This document shows, in pieces, positions 51,587 to 60,921 of a stretch of 64,000 bases of DNA (its first letter is position 1; the number at the start of each line of letters is the position of its first letter). The stretch comes from Labilithrix luteola (GTDB lineage: Bacteria; Myxococcota_A; Polyangia; Polyangiales; Polyangiaceae): contig NZ_CP012333.1 in assembly GCF_001263205.1 (NCBI RefSeq), positions 5,061,001-5,125,000 of the forward strand. Reading direction: 5' to 3'. Made by a program: the position numbers and the translations under genes. The notes below the pieces were generated by a model, which worked only from the letters and a program-made list of their open reading frames with translations, ran no database searches and was not told where the DNA came from.

Positions 51587-52458
51587 AGCCGCGCGTCACG
51601 TGATCGCCCGCGGGTCTGGGCGGTCGGCGCTCCGGTTGCTGTATCTTCTCGCCGTTGCGGTCATCACCGTCGTTTGCGCGGGCATCACGACGCCGGGGCG
51701 CGGCATCGCCGGGTACCCGACGGTCGCCGAGCTCGCAGGGCATGGCGTCCACGCCGCGCGCTCCGCGATGGGGTCGCAGCTCGGGCAGCGCTCGCGGCAA
51801 TGGCGTGATGGCGTCGAGCGCCCCGTCATGTTCCGCGAGGCCGTCGAGGCCGACGTCGACGACGACGACGCTCACACTCGCTGCTGGGGTATTGCCGGCG
51901 CGGCTCCCGTGGCTCTCCGAGGTGTTGCGACGCCTCGGATGCCCGGTCGAGCGCTGCGTGGCGAGGCTCAGAGCGATACCTCGCGCTTTGCGGTTCGCAG
52001 AGGCTTTCCTCGAGGTCCGCCGGCCTAGTTACGCCTGCAACGTTCCGAACGTTGCTGCGTAATCGGCCGATACTCTGCTTCTCGCGCGGTCTCTCGCGCG
52101 TGCGGGTTGGAGTTCGGGACCGTCGACCGACGACGAGGATCGATGCGTGCGTGATGCACGTAACGTGACGCGACGTATGGGGTGAGCTCCGTCTCGCGCA
52201 CGTAAAGGCCTCGCTGCCTTTTGCATCCGCGACGCGCGTCCCCTGCCTTCGTGGCGGCATCGGTCGTTGCGCGACGCATCAATCAAATCGACCAACTCGT
52301 CGTCGGGCTGACCACGCTGGTCGGAAAAGGTCCAGCGACTCGACGCGAGCCGGCGATGGTCCGCCCGCTCTCACGACTTCAATTCTCAAGGGCGATTGGC
52401 TGTCTGGAAAAGAACCGCCCACAACGCCGCGCCAGCGCTCAGACGAAGAACAGGAACG

Positions 52459-53544
52459 ATGTACCGAATCCCGATGCCTCTGGTCTTGGTTGCAGCTCTC
52501 GCGACAACGGGCTGCCACCGCGAAAATCACGTAACCGAGGAGGAAGGTAAGTTCCTCGCCACCCGTCCTGTTCGCAAGGACACCGAGCTCACGAAGGAAT
52601 ACGTGGCTCAGATTCGCGCAATTCAGCACATCGAGTTGCGTGCACTCGAGAAGGGCTACCTGCAGAAGGTCTTCGTCGACGAAGGACAGCACATCGCCGC
52701 GGGCACGAAGATGTTCCAGATCATGCCCTTGATCTACCAGGCAGAGGTCCAGAAGGCGCAGGCGGAAGCCGACCTCTCCGAAATCGAACTCAAAAATACG
52801 AAGCTTCTTGCCGACAAGAACGTCGTGTCGCCCAACGAGCTGTCGCTCTCGAACGCGAAGTTCAACAAGGCGAAAGCCGAAGTCGCGCTCGCGTCGACGC
52901 ACAAGTCGCTGACCGAAATTCGCGCACCGTTCGACGGCATCATGGGCCGCTTCAACGTGCGACTGGGCAGCCTCGTCGCGGAGGGCGATCTGCTGACGAC
53001 GCTCTCCGACAATCGAAACATCTGGGTGTACTTCAACGTCAGCGAGGCGGAGTACCTCAAATACAAGCAGCAGCAGAACCAGGGCAGTGAGCCCACGCCG
53101 GTGAAGCTGATCATGGCGAACGGCGAGGTCTTCGACCAACCCGGCAAGGTGGAGACGATCGAAGCCGACTTCAACAACGGCACCGGCAACCTCGCCTTCC
53201 GAGCGACGTTCCCGAATCCGAAAGGCCTGCTCCGCCACGGCGAGACCGGCAAGGTCGTGATGACCACGCCCGTCAAGAATGCGCTCGTCATTCCGCAGAA
53301 GGCGACCTTCGACGTCCTCGACAAGAAGTTCGTTTACGTGATCGACGAGAAGAACGTGGTCCGCCAGCGCCCGATCACCGTGGTCGCCGAGCTCCCGCAC
53401 GTCTTCCTGGTCGACAGCGGCCTCGACGAGAAGGACAAGGTCCTCGTCGACGGCCTTCGCAAGGTCCACGACGGTTCTCCCGTTGCCATCGACTTCAAGG
53501 AGCCCGCCGAAGTGCTCGGGCACCTCGACGTCGCGGCGGAATAG
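52459..53544 (+). CDS. RND efflux periplasmic adaptor (membrane-fusion) lipoprotein
   Basis: A 361-residue adaptor. The signal ends in ATTGC (lipobox, Cys19). It has the MexA/AcrA-like order: beta-barrel strand RPVRKDTELTKEYVAQIRAI, lipoyl half ALEKGYLQKVFVDEGQHIAA, coiled-coil hairpin about 95-155, second lipoyl half TEIRAPFDGIMGRFNVRLGS, then barrel and membrane-proximal domains. It bridges the inner-membrane pump and the outer-membrane channel encoded downstream. First gene of a three-gene efflux operon, 11 nt before the permease. Confidence 0.93.
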   Translation: MYRIPMPLVLVAALATTGCHRENHVTEEEGKFLATRPVRKDTELTKEYVAQIRAIQHIELRALEKGYLQKVFVDEGQHIAAGTKMFQIMPLIYQAEVQKAQAEADLSEIELKNTKLLADKNVVSPNELSLSNAKFNKAKAEVALASTHKSLTEIRAPFDGIMGRFNVRLGSLVAEGDLLTTLSDNRNIWVYFNVSEAEYLKYKQQQNQGSEPTPVKLIMANGEVFDQPGKVETIEADFNNGTGNLAFRATFPNPKGLLRHGETGKVVMTTPVKNALVIPQKATFDVLDKKFVYVIDEKNVVRQRPITVVAELPHVFLVDSGLDEKDKVLVDGLRKVHDGSPVAIDFKEPAEVLGHLDVAAE

Positions 53545-53555
53545 GGGACGGCACG

Positions 53556-56500
53556 ATGTTCGAGAAGTTCATTCATCGCCCAGTTCTGGCGATCATCATG
53601 TCGCTCATGCTGTGTTTCCTGGGCGTGCTCGCCATGCGCACGCGCCCGGTCTCGCAGTTCCCCGAGATCTCGCCGCCTCGAGTCATGGTGTCGCTCACCT
53701 TCCCGGGAGCGAGCGCCGACGTCTTGGTTCAGTCCTCGCTCATCAACTTGGAACGCTCCATCAACGGCGTTCCGGGCATGAGCTACATGGTCTCCGACGC
53801 CACGAGCGCCGGTGAGGCCACCATCCAGGTCGTCTTCGACCTCGACGCTGACCCGAATCAGGCCGTCGTCAACGTCAAGAACCGCATCGACCAGGTTCTC
53901 AACCGTCTCCCGCAGCTCGTGCAGCTCGAAGGCGTCATCGTCAATCGCGTGCAGCCCAGCATGCTGATGTACGTCAACCTGTACAGCACGGAGAAATCGA
54001 CCGATCAGAAGTTCCTCTACAACTTCGCGAATGCGAATCTCCTGCCCGAGCTGAGTCGCGTCGACGGTATCGCGCAGACACGCATCCTCGGTTCGCGTCA
54101 GTACGCCATGCGCGTCTGGCTCAATCCCGACAAGATGCGCGCGTACAGCGTCTCGACCGACGACGTGATGAAGGCCATCAGCGAGCAGAGCGTCGTCGGC
54201 GCTCCTGGTCGACTCGGCCAAGCTACCGGCAAGCAGGCGCAGGCGCTCGAGTACGTTCTCATCTACGAAGGCCGATTCAACAAGCCCGAGCAGTACGAGA
54301 ACATCATTATCCGCGCGAACGAGGACGGCGAAAAGCTTCGCCTGAAGGACATCGCCCAGGTCGAGCTCGGCAGCGAGTTCTTCGACATCTACTCGAACCT
54401 GGACGGCCACCCGTCGGCCGCCATCATGCTCAAGCAGACGTACGGCAGCAACGCGAGTGACGTCATCGCGAACGTCAAAGCCAAGCTGCAGGAGCTGAAG
54501 AAGAGCTCGTTCCCGGCGGGCATGGACTACGAGGTCAACTACGACGTTTCGAGCTTCCTCGACGCCTCGATCGAGAAGGTCCTCCACACGCTCGGCGAGG
54601 CCTTCGTTCTCGTCGCGCTCGTCGTCTTCATCTTCCTCGGTGACTGGCGCTCGACCCTCATTCCGGTCCTCGCCGTCCCCGTGTCGCTCATCGGCACGTT
54701 CCTCTTCATGCAGGTGTTCGGGCTCACCATCAACCTGATCACCCTGTTCGCGCTCGTCCTCTCGATCGGTATCGTCGTCGACAACGCGATCGTCGTCGTC
54801 GAGGCCGTCCACGTGAAGATGGCCGAAGAGCACTTGTCTCCCTACAACGCGAGCAAGAAGGTGCTCGGCGAGATCAGCGGCGCCGTCATCGCCATCACCC
54901 TGATGATGACCGCCGTCTTCGTGCCCGTTGCCTTCATGGGCGGGCCGGTCGGTATCTTCTACCGGCAGTTCTCGATCACGATGGCTGCGTCGATCGTGCT
55001 CTCGGGCGTGGTCGCGCTCACGCTCACGCCGGTTCTCTGCGCGATGATCCTCAAGCCTCATCAGCCGCATCAGAAGCGGAAGACGCCGATCGGCCTCTTC
55101 ATCGACGGGTTCAATCGCTGGTTCGAGAAGGGAACGGGCGTCTACACGGGGCTTCTCAAGAAGATCGTCAATCGACGCCTCGTCACGTTCGTCATGCTCG
55201 TTGCGTTCGGCTTCGGCGTCATGGGACTGAGCAAGGTCGTTCCCTCGGGCTTCGTTCCCAACGAAGACCAGGGCCAGATCTACGCCATCATCCAGACGCC
55301 GCCGGGCACCACGCTCGAGCGCACCAACGACGTCTCGCGCGAGCTCCAAGACATCGCCAAAAAGGTCGAAGGCGTCGACTCGGTCTCCTCGCTCGCCGGC
55401 TACGAGATCCTCACCGAAGGTCGCGGCTCGAACGCCGGTACCTGTCTCATCAATCTGAAGCCGTGGGGCGAACGTCCGCGCACGGCCAAGCAGATCATCG
55501 ACGAGCTCGAGGAGAAGGCGAAGGACATCGGCGCCGTCGTCGAGTTCTTCGAACCGCCGGCCGTTCCTGGCTACGGCGCCGCCGACGGCTTCTCGCTTCG
55601 TCTCTTGGACAAGAACAACGAGACGAACTACCAGGACTTCGACAAGGTCAACAAAGACTTCATGGAGGCTCTGCGCAAGCGCAAGGAGCTGACGGGGCTC
55701 TTCACCTTCTTCGCGGCCGACTATCCGCAATACGAAGTCGTCATCGACAACGATCTCGCCATGCAGAAAGGCGTCTCCATCAAGACCGCGATGGAGAACC
55801 TCGACATCCTCATCGGAAGTACCTACGAGCAGGGCTTCATTCGATTCGGCAACTTCTTCAAGGTCTATACGCAGGCGGCGCCGGAGTTCCGGCGATTCCC
55901 CTCGGACGTCTTGAACCTTTACGTCAAGAACGACCGTGGCGACATGGTGCCGTATTCGGCATTCATGAGCCTGAAGAAGACGCAGGGGCCGAACGAAGTC
56001 ACGCGTTACAACATGTACAACTCGTCGGCCATCCGTGGTGGTCCGGCGAAGGGCTACACCAGCGGCGACGCCATCAACGCGGTTCGTGAAGTCGCTGCGA
56101 AGACGCTACCGCGCGGTTACGACATCGCGTGGGAAGGTCTCTCGTTCGACGAAGCCAAGCGCGGAAACGAGGCTGTCTGGATCTTCCTCGTCGTTCTCGC
56201 CTTCGTGTACATGGTCTTGGCCGCGCAGTACGAGAGCTTCTTGCTCCCGCTCGCCGTCGTCTTGTCGCTGCCAACCGGCGTGTTCGGCTCGTTCCTCATG
56301 CTGAAGGTCCTCGGCCTGGCGAACGACATCTACGCGCAGGTCAGCCTCGTCATGCTCGTCGGCCTCTTGGGCAAGAACGCCGTCCTCATCGTCGAGTTCG
56401 CCGTTCAGAAACATCAGCAAGGCGCCACCATCATGGAGGCCGCCATCGAAGGTGCGAAAGCACGTTTCCGTCCGATCTTGATGACGTCGTTCGCATTCAT

Positions 56501-56726
56501 CGCCGGCCTCGTTCCGTTGGTCATGGCCACGGGACCGGGCGCCGTCGGCAACCGCACCATCGGCGCGTCGGCACTCGGCGGAATGCTCTTCGGCACCATC
56601 TTCGGCGTCCTCGTCGTGCCGGGGCTCTACTTCATCTTCGGAACCCTCTCCGAAGGGAAGAGCCTCATCGGCGACGAGCACGACGTCCCCTTGACCGAGA
56701 ACGTAGGACATCATGGTAAGGCTTAG
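53556..56726 (+). CDS. RND multidrug efflux permease (HAE1-like)
   Basis: A 1056-residue proton-driven pump with 12 membrane segments and two large periplasmic loops. Typical elements: FIHRPVLAIIMSLMLCFLGV at the start, PGASADVLVQSSLINLERSI, SRQYAMRVWLNPDKM, TM4 ALVLSIGIVVDNAIVVVEAV, TM10 LLGKNAVLIVEFA, and RFRPILMTSFAFIAGLVPLV. In TM4 the usual Asp-Asp pair of AcrB reads Asp-Asn, so one proton-relay residue differs. Substrates would be hydrophobic drugs or metabolites. The outer-membrane factor gene overlaps its 3' end by 14 nt. Confidence 0.95.
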   Translation: MFEKFIHRPVLAIIMSLMLCFLGVLAMRTRPVSQFPEISPPRVMVSLTFPGASADVLVQSSLINLERSINGVPGMSYMVSDATSAGEATIQVVFDLDADPNQAVVNVKNRIDQVLNRLPQLVQLEGVIVNRVQPSMLMYVNLYSTEKSTDQKFLYNFANANLLPELSRVDGIAQTRILGSRQYAMRVWLNPDKMRAYSVSTDDVMKAISEQSVVGAPGRLGQATGKQAQALEYVLIYEGRFNKPEQYENIIIRANEDGEKLRLKDIAQVELGSEFFDIYSNLDGHPSAAIMLKQTYGSNASDVIANVKAKLQELKKSSFPAGMDYEVNYDVSSFLDASIEKVLHTLGEAFVLVALVVFIFLGDWRSTLIPVLAVPVSLIGTFLFMQVFGLTINLITLFALVLSIGIVVDNAIVVVEAVHVKMAEEHLSPYNASKKVLGEISGAVIAITLMMTAVFVPVAFMGGPVGIFYRQFSITMAASIVLSGVVALTLTPVLCAMILKPHQPHQKRKTPIGLFIDGFNRWFEKGTGVYTGLLKKIVNRRLVTFVMLVAFGFGVMGLSKVVPSGFVPNEDQGQIYAIIQTPPGTTLERTNDVSRELQDIAKKVEGVDSVSSLAGYEILTEGRGSNAGTCLINLKPWGERPRTAKQIIDELEEKAKDIGAVVEFFEPPAVPGYGAADGFSLRLLDKNNETNYQDFDKVNKDFMEALRKRKELTGLFTFFAADYPQYEVVIDNDLAMQKGVSIKTAMENLDILIGSTYEQGFIRFGNFFKVYTQAAPEFRRFPSDVLNLYVKNDRGDMVPYSAFMSLKKTQGPNEVTRYNMYNSSAIRGGPAKGYTSGDAINAVREVAAKTLPRGYDIAWEGLSFDEAKRGNEAVWIFLVVLAFVYMVLAAQYESFLLPLAVVLSLPTGVFGSFLMLKVLGLANDIYAQVSLVMLVGLLGKNAVLIVEFAVQKHQQGATIMEAAIEGAKARFRPILMTSFAFIAGLVPLVMATGPGAVGNRTIGASALGGMLFGTIFGVLVVPGLYFIFGTLSEGKSLIGDEHDVPLTENVGHHGKA

Positions 56727-58158
56727 GTCGTTGTCGTCCGTCATCGCGCTGGCGTTTCTCTGCGCCGGCGCGGTGGGGTGTGTTCCTTCGCTCGAAGGAA
56801 ATGAACCCCGCGAGCCGAACAAGAAGGCGCTCCCGGGAAGCTACGGTGATTCGAGTGGCAATCCGGAAGCTGCCAGCGCTGCGCAGAAGAAGTGGGGGGA
56901 ATTCTTCGCCAGCGCAGAGCTGAAAGGCCTCATCGACACGGCGATCAAGAACAACCAGGAGCTGAACATCCAGCTCCAGGAGATCATCATCGCCCAGAAC
57001 GAAGCTGCGGCGCGGAAGGGTGAATATCTCCCGAAGGTGAACGCCGGCGTCGGCGCTGGTCTCGAAAAGACCGGCAAATGGACCAGCCAAGGCAAGAGCG
57101 ACGAAGCCAACGGCGTGCCCGAGAACCTAGGCAACTTCCAATTCGGACTCACCGGTACGTGGGAGGTCGATATCTGGAAGAAACTGCGTAATGCGCAAAA
57201 GGCCGCGATGCTCCGGTACCTCGCCACCATCGAGGGCCGGAACTTCATGGTCACGCAGATCGTCGCGGAGCTCGCGCGCTCGTACTACGAGCTCATCGCG
57301 CTCGACGCCGAGCTCGACATCCTCAACCGCAACATCGAGATCCAGACGAACGCCCTCGAGGTCGTCAAACTCGAGAAGCAGGCGGCGAAGGTGACCGAGC
57401 TCGCCGTCCAGCGATTCGAAGCAGAGGTGCTCAAGAACCGGAGTCGCCTCTACGACGTGCAGCAGGAGAAGGTGCAGGCCGAGAACAGGATCAACTTCCT
57501 CGTCGGTCGCTTCCCGCAGCCGGTCGCTCGGAATGCGGAGGAGTTCAAGGCACCACTTCCCGCGGGTGTCGGCTCCGGACTTCCTTCCCAGCTGCTCGAG
57601 AACCGTCCTGACGTGAGACAAGCGGAGCTCCAGCTGGAAGCCTCGAAGCTCGACGTGAAGGCGGCGAAGGCGGGCTTCTACCCGTCGCTGAGCATCGACG
57701 CCGGTGTCGGCTATCGCTCCTTCAACCTCGCACACATCGTGACCACGCCCGAGTCGCTGATCTACAGCGTGGCCGGCAACCTGACCGCACCGCTGCTCAA
57801 CCGAGCGGCGATCACGGCGCAGTACCGCTCGGCAAACGCGATGCAGATCCAGGCGGTCTTGAACTACGAGAAGACCGTTCTGCAGGCCTTCACCGACGTG
57901 GCCAACCAGATGTCGATGGTCGGCAATCTGCAGAAGGCGTACGACCTGCAGCAAAAGCAGGTCGACACCCTCTCCAAGTCCATCGAAATCTCGAACGTGC
58001 TCTTTCAATCGGCACGTGCGGACTACATGGAAGTTCTCATGACCCGACGCGACTCACTCGATGCCGAGCTCGAGCTCGTCGAAACGAAGAAGCGCCAGTT
58101 CCTGGCGATGGTGAACATCTACCAAGCCCTCGGCGGCGGCTGGCGCTCCGGCAGCTGA
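56713..58158 (+). CDS. Outer-membrane efflux factor (NodT/OprM-like lipoprotein)
   Basis: A 481-residue channel subunit. The signal has lipobox AVGC (Cys23). Two TolC-type halves are visible: the first with IDTAIKNNQELNIQLQEIII, the second with LLENRPDVRQAELQLEASKL, KAAKAGFYPSLSIDAGVGYR and the final coiled coil RADYMEVLMTRRDSLDAELE. It forms the outer-membrane exit duct of the tripartite pump. Its ATG lies inside the permease gene (14-nt overlap), so it is translationally coupled. Confidence 0.93.
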   Translation: MVRLRSLSSVIALAFLCAGAVGCVPSLEGNEPREPNKKALPGSYGDSSGNPEAASAAQKKWGEFFASAELKGLIDTAIKNNQELNIQLQEIIIAQNEAAARKGEYLPKVNAGVGAGLEKTGKWTSQGKSDEANGVPENLGNFQFGLTGTWEVDIWKKLRNAQKAAMLRYLATIEGRNFMVTQIVAELARSYYELIALDAELDILNRNIEIQTNALEVVKLEKQAAKVTELAVQRFEAEVLKNRSRLYDVQQEKVQAENRINFLVGRFPQPVARNAEEFKAPLPAGVGSGLPSQLLENRPDVRQAELQLEASKLDVKAAKAGFYPSLSIDAGVGYRSFNLAHIVTTPESLIYSVAGNLTAPLLNRAAITAQYRSANAMQIQAVLNYEKTVLQAFTDVANQMSMVGNLQKAYDLQQKQVDTLSKSIEISNVLFQSARADYMEVLMTRRDSLDAELELVETKKRQFLAMVNIYQALGGGWRSGS

Positions 58159-58279
58159 TCTCCCACGTGGCGGGACGACGCGGCGCTGATCGAGACGAAG
58201 CTCTCGATCGGCGCCGTTCGTTTTGGATGGTCCGCGAGGCCCGCGACGAGAGGGGCGAGGTCGAAGTGGAATGTCTTGG

Positions 58280-59053
58280 TCACCGGCTCGTCTCTGCGGC
58301 GAGGAAGCGGGCCAGCACGGCGCCGAGTGCGTCGGGCACTTCGAGCGGGAAGTAGTGTCCGCAATTCGAGAGTCGTTCGATGACGAGCTGTGGACACATC
58401 CGTTGGAGTTCCTCCTCGTTGGCATAGGGGACATCCGTTCCGACGTAGAGGAAGGGACTTTGGATTCGCGCCGCAGCCGCGCGGCTCTCGTAGGCCAGCA
58501 TGCCTTCGAACGCGCCGACGAGAACGTGCTGTGGGCATGCCGCCAGGATCGCGAGCATTCGCGCTCGCTCTTCGGGATCGATGCGAGGACCGAGCAAATG
58601 CGCCAGGACGCGCGCCGCGAAGTCGCGATAGTTGTCTCCGCGTAGACCCGCGATGATCGCGCGCAGACCGTCGAGCGCCCGCTCCGACGGAGCGATGAAG
58701 GCCTCGAGAACGGCCGTCGCCGTCACTCGCTCGGGGTAGCGCGCGGCAAAGTCCAGCGCGACGAGCCCACCCATGCTGTGACCGATCACGACGACCTTCG
58801 GACAGCCGAGTCGTTCGGTGAGGAAGGCGAGATCGTCGGCGTAGCCTTCGATGGAGTAGGCCTGTGCTGGAGACGAGCTCTCTCCGAAGCCGCGCAGGTC
58901 CACCGCCACGACGCGGTACTTCGCGCGTAGGGCCTCGAATTGCGGCCTCAGCGAGCTCCGGTCGGTTCCCCAGCCGTGGACGAGCAGCAGGGCCGTTTCG
59001 CCGGTTCCGGCCTCGTCGTACGCGAGGCGAACGCCATCTCGTTCGATCATCAT
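58280..59053 (-). CDS. Alpha/beta-hydrolase
   Basis: A 257-residue hydrolase with HGWGTDRSSL as the oxyanion loop, GHSMGG with the nucleophile Ser (about residue 92), an acid expected near GTDVPYANEEE, and His in NCGHYFPLEVP. Single domain with a small lid, resembling esterases, haloperoxidase-like hydrolases or 3-oxoadipate enol-lactonase. The reaction is not clear. Starts at one of two adjacent ATGs. Confidence 0.85.
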   Translation of the reverse strand: MMIERDGVRLAYDEAGTGETALLLVHGWGTDRSSLRPQFEALRAKYRVVAVDLRGFGESSSPAQAYSIEGYADDLAFLTERLGCPKVVVIGHSMGGLVALDFAARYPERVTATAVLEAFIAPSERALDGLRAIIAGLRGDNYRDFAARVLAHLLGPRIDPEERARMLAILAACPQHVLVGAFEGMLAYESRAAAARIQSPFLYVGTDVPYANEEELQRMCPQLVIERLSNCGHYFPLEVPDALGAVLARFLAAETSR

Positions 59054-59291
59054 GACGCTCGATCTTGTCGAAAGCGGGTGAAGTTGATAGCTATCGATTT
59101 ACTTGGCCGGTTGCTGCGATCCGCGGCCTGTCCACCTGCCCACATGTCCACGTGTCCACGCGCGCTCGTGAGTTTCCGAGCGCCGCCTTAGGACCACTCG
59201 TAGGACTTCGAGCTCGGCGTGCACCGCAGCCTTGAGGTTGCGGGTCTTGGCTTTGCTTGCTGCCTGCCGTCAACCAACGACGGAGGCGACG

Positions 59292-60017
59292 ATGAGCACG
59301 CAAATGCCCGGTCAACGCGAGCAGCCTGGACGCGCGAGCAAGACGCCGAGCGCGACGATGATCGAGACGAAGCTCGAGGTGGTCGTGCTTCCGGTATCCG
59401 ACGTCGATCGCGCCAGGGACTTCTACGTGCGGTTGGGGTGGCGGCTCGATGCCGACTTCGCGACCGGAGAGGATTTTCGCGTGGTGCAGCTGACGCCTCC
59501 GGGCTCACTGTGCTCGATCATCTTCGGCAAGGGCGTCACGTCGGGAGTCCCGGGCTCGGTCCAGGACCTGATGCTGATCGTCGAAGACATCGAAGCCGTG
59601 CGCGCCGAGCTCATCGGGCATGGAGTGAACGTGAGCGAGGCCTTCCACGACGAGGGCGGTGTCTTCCACCACGCCGGCACGAAGGGCCGCGTGTCCGGCC
59701 CCGATCCGAAGGGGCGCTCCTACTGCACCTGGGCGTCGTTCAGCGATCCCGACGGAAACGGCTGGATGCTGCAGGAAATCAAAACGCGGCTCCCCGGTCG
59801 TGTGACCGACAAGGGACTCACGACGGACGTGGCGGCTCTCAGCGAGCTACTCCGCGAGACCGAGGAGCACCACGGCGCGTACGAAGCCAGCGCTCCCAAA
59901 CACCCATGGTCGGCGTGGTATGCCGCGTACATCGTCGCGCGCGAAAACGGCAAGAGCCCCGAGGAGGCCGCGAAGGATGCGGCGCTCCACGTCGAACGAG
60001 TTCGGGGTGCGGGCTGA
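59292..60017 (+). CDS. VOC-family (glyoxalase-like) protein with C-terminal helical extension
   Basis: A 241-residue protein. Residues about 25-160 form a VOC domain (LEVVVLPVSDVDRARDFYVR, FSDPDGNGWMLQEI). Several usual metal ligands are not obvious, so it may bind a ligand without catalysis. Residues 175-235 are a helical tail (HHGAYEASAPKHPWSAWYAA, then KSPEEAAKDAALHVE) seen in related VOC proteins. ATG 59292 has GGAGGC 4 nt upstream. Confidence 0.85.
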   Translation: MSTQMPGQREQPGRASKTPSATMIETKLEVVVLPVSDVDRARDFYVRLGWRLDADFATGEDFRVVQLTPPGSLCSIIFGKGVTSGVPGSVQDLMLIVEDIEAVRAELIGHGVNVSEAFHDEGGVFHHAGTKGRVSGPDPKGRSYCTWASFSDPDGNGWMLQEIKTRLPGRVTDKGLTTDVAALSELLRETEEHHGAYEASAPKHPWSAWYAAYIVARENGKSPEEAAKDAALHVERVRGAG

Positions 60018-60031
60018 CGCACCCGGTGGAG

Positions 60032-60907
60032 TCAGACAGTCGCGCGCGTGAGACGGCACCAGCGAGCCGACCAAGGTCGCTGCTCGCCTTTGCTCGGCTC
60101 CACCTTGCCGAGTGAGACGACGTAGCGACCCGGCTCGACGCGAAGCACGGCGCCAATTCCTTTGTCGAGAGCGACGCCGAGTTTCGTCGATTCGGTGGCG
60201 GCCGCCGCGGCACCGGCATCGAAGCCATCGAGCTCTTCGGGCGCAATCGGCGCCCAAATCGCGACGAGACGTGATGTCGACAAAGTGAGCTCGGCGACAG
60301 GCTCGCCGGGGCTCGCCGCCTCCACGTACGCGCGGGCAGCTGCGTTGTCCTCGGCTGCCGTCTCGGAGCTCGCCACTGTGTGCTTCAGGAGGATGAGCTC
60401 GCTTCTGGCTTTGCTCTGTCCGATGTGCACGAGGTCGTCTCCGACGAACCAGAACAGCGCGCGTGCGCCGTCGCCGAAGGCGTGAATCCACGCGTCGGCG
60501 TCGTAGTTGCGTTGCCAGGAGGCATCGTATTCCGATTGCGGCTCGAGCTCGGCGCGGAGCTCTCCGCCACTCGCGGGATCGCGGAAATGCGTGAGGCCCT
60601 TTTCTTCCGTGATGACGACGTCCGGGCAGTTCTTCTTGGCCATGACGCGGAGGCCATCGAGTTTCGCGCGGGCTTCTTCCTCGCTGTCACATTCCACGAA
60701 CCGCTCGCCGGCACCGCCGAGATTGCCCCAGAAGTGGAGCACGGTTTGCCGACCGGTGAAGCGAGCCGCGTCGGCGTCGCTTCGCTCGCGGAGCACGCGG
60801 AAGGGAATGGCGCCGGTCCACTGCGGGAAATCCTGCAAGTCGGCGAGCATGATCGGACCGCCGGTGCAGCCTACCTTCACGTTCCAATCGAATGCGCTAT
60901 CACCCAT
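60032..60907 (-). CDS. Hypothetical protein, weakly Imm21-like
   Basis: A 291-residue cytoplasmic protein without signal peptide. GCTGGPIMLADLQDFPQWTG near the start and YDADAWIHAFGDGARALFW further on faintly recall the Imm21 immunity-protein layout, but the spacing is longer than expected. The C-terminal third has LVAIWAPIAPEELDG. ATG 60907 starts the chain. No toxin gene is nearby. Treat as unknown. Confidence 0.5.
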   Translation of the reverse strand: MGDSAFDWNVKVGCTGGPIMLADLQDFPQWTGAIPFRVLRERSDADAARFTGRQTVLHFWGNLGGAGERFVECDSEEEARAKLDGLRVMAKKNCPDVVITEEKGLTHFRDPASGGELRAELEPQSEYDASWQRNYDADAWIHAFGDGARALFWFVGDDLVHIGQSKARSELILLKHTVASSETAAEDNAAARAYVEAASPGEPVAELTLSTSRLVAIWAPIAPEELDGFDAGAAAAATESTKLGVALDKGIGAVLRVEPGRYVVSLGKVEPSKGEQRPWSARWCRLTRATV

Positions 60908-60921
60908 CGATTCGATACGTA

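Larger units (their letters stand above)
51020..52458. other. Long, mostly non-coding region before the RND operon
   Basis: About 1.4 kb with no convincing gene. One plus-strand frame at 51426-52028 has a hydrophobic stretch (LRLLYLLAVAVITVVCAGIT) but otherwise low-complexity, shifting composition; I doubt it is real. Short tandem repeats at 51064-51099 and 51560-51586 are listed separately. The last few hundred bases should contain the RND-operon promoter. Confidence 0.4.

Noticed and set aside
51426..52028. A 200-codon frame with a hydrophobic segment
   Set aside because: Composition changes abruptly along the frame, no ribosome-binding site, and it includes tandem-repeat DNA; not convincing as a gene.
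53334..55730. A 798-codon open frame antisense to the RND permease
   Set aside because: It is made of Arg/Glu/Asp-rich low-complexity residues produced by GC-rich third positions of the sense gene, has no domain, and the sense gene is unambiguous.
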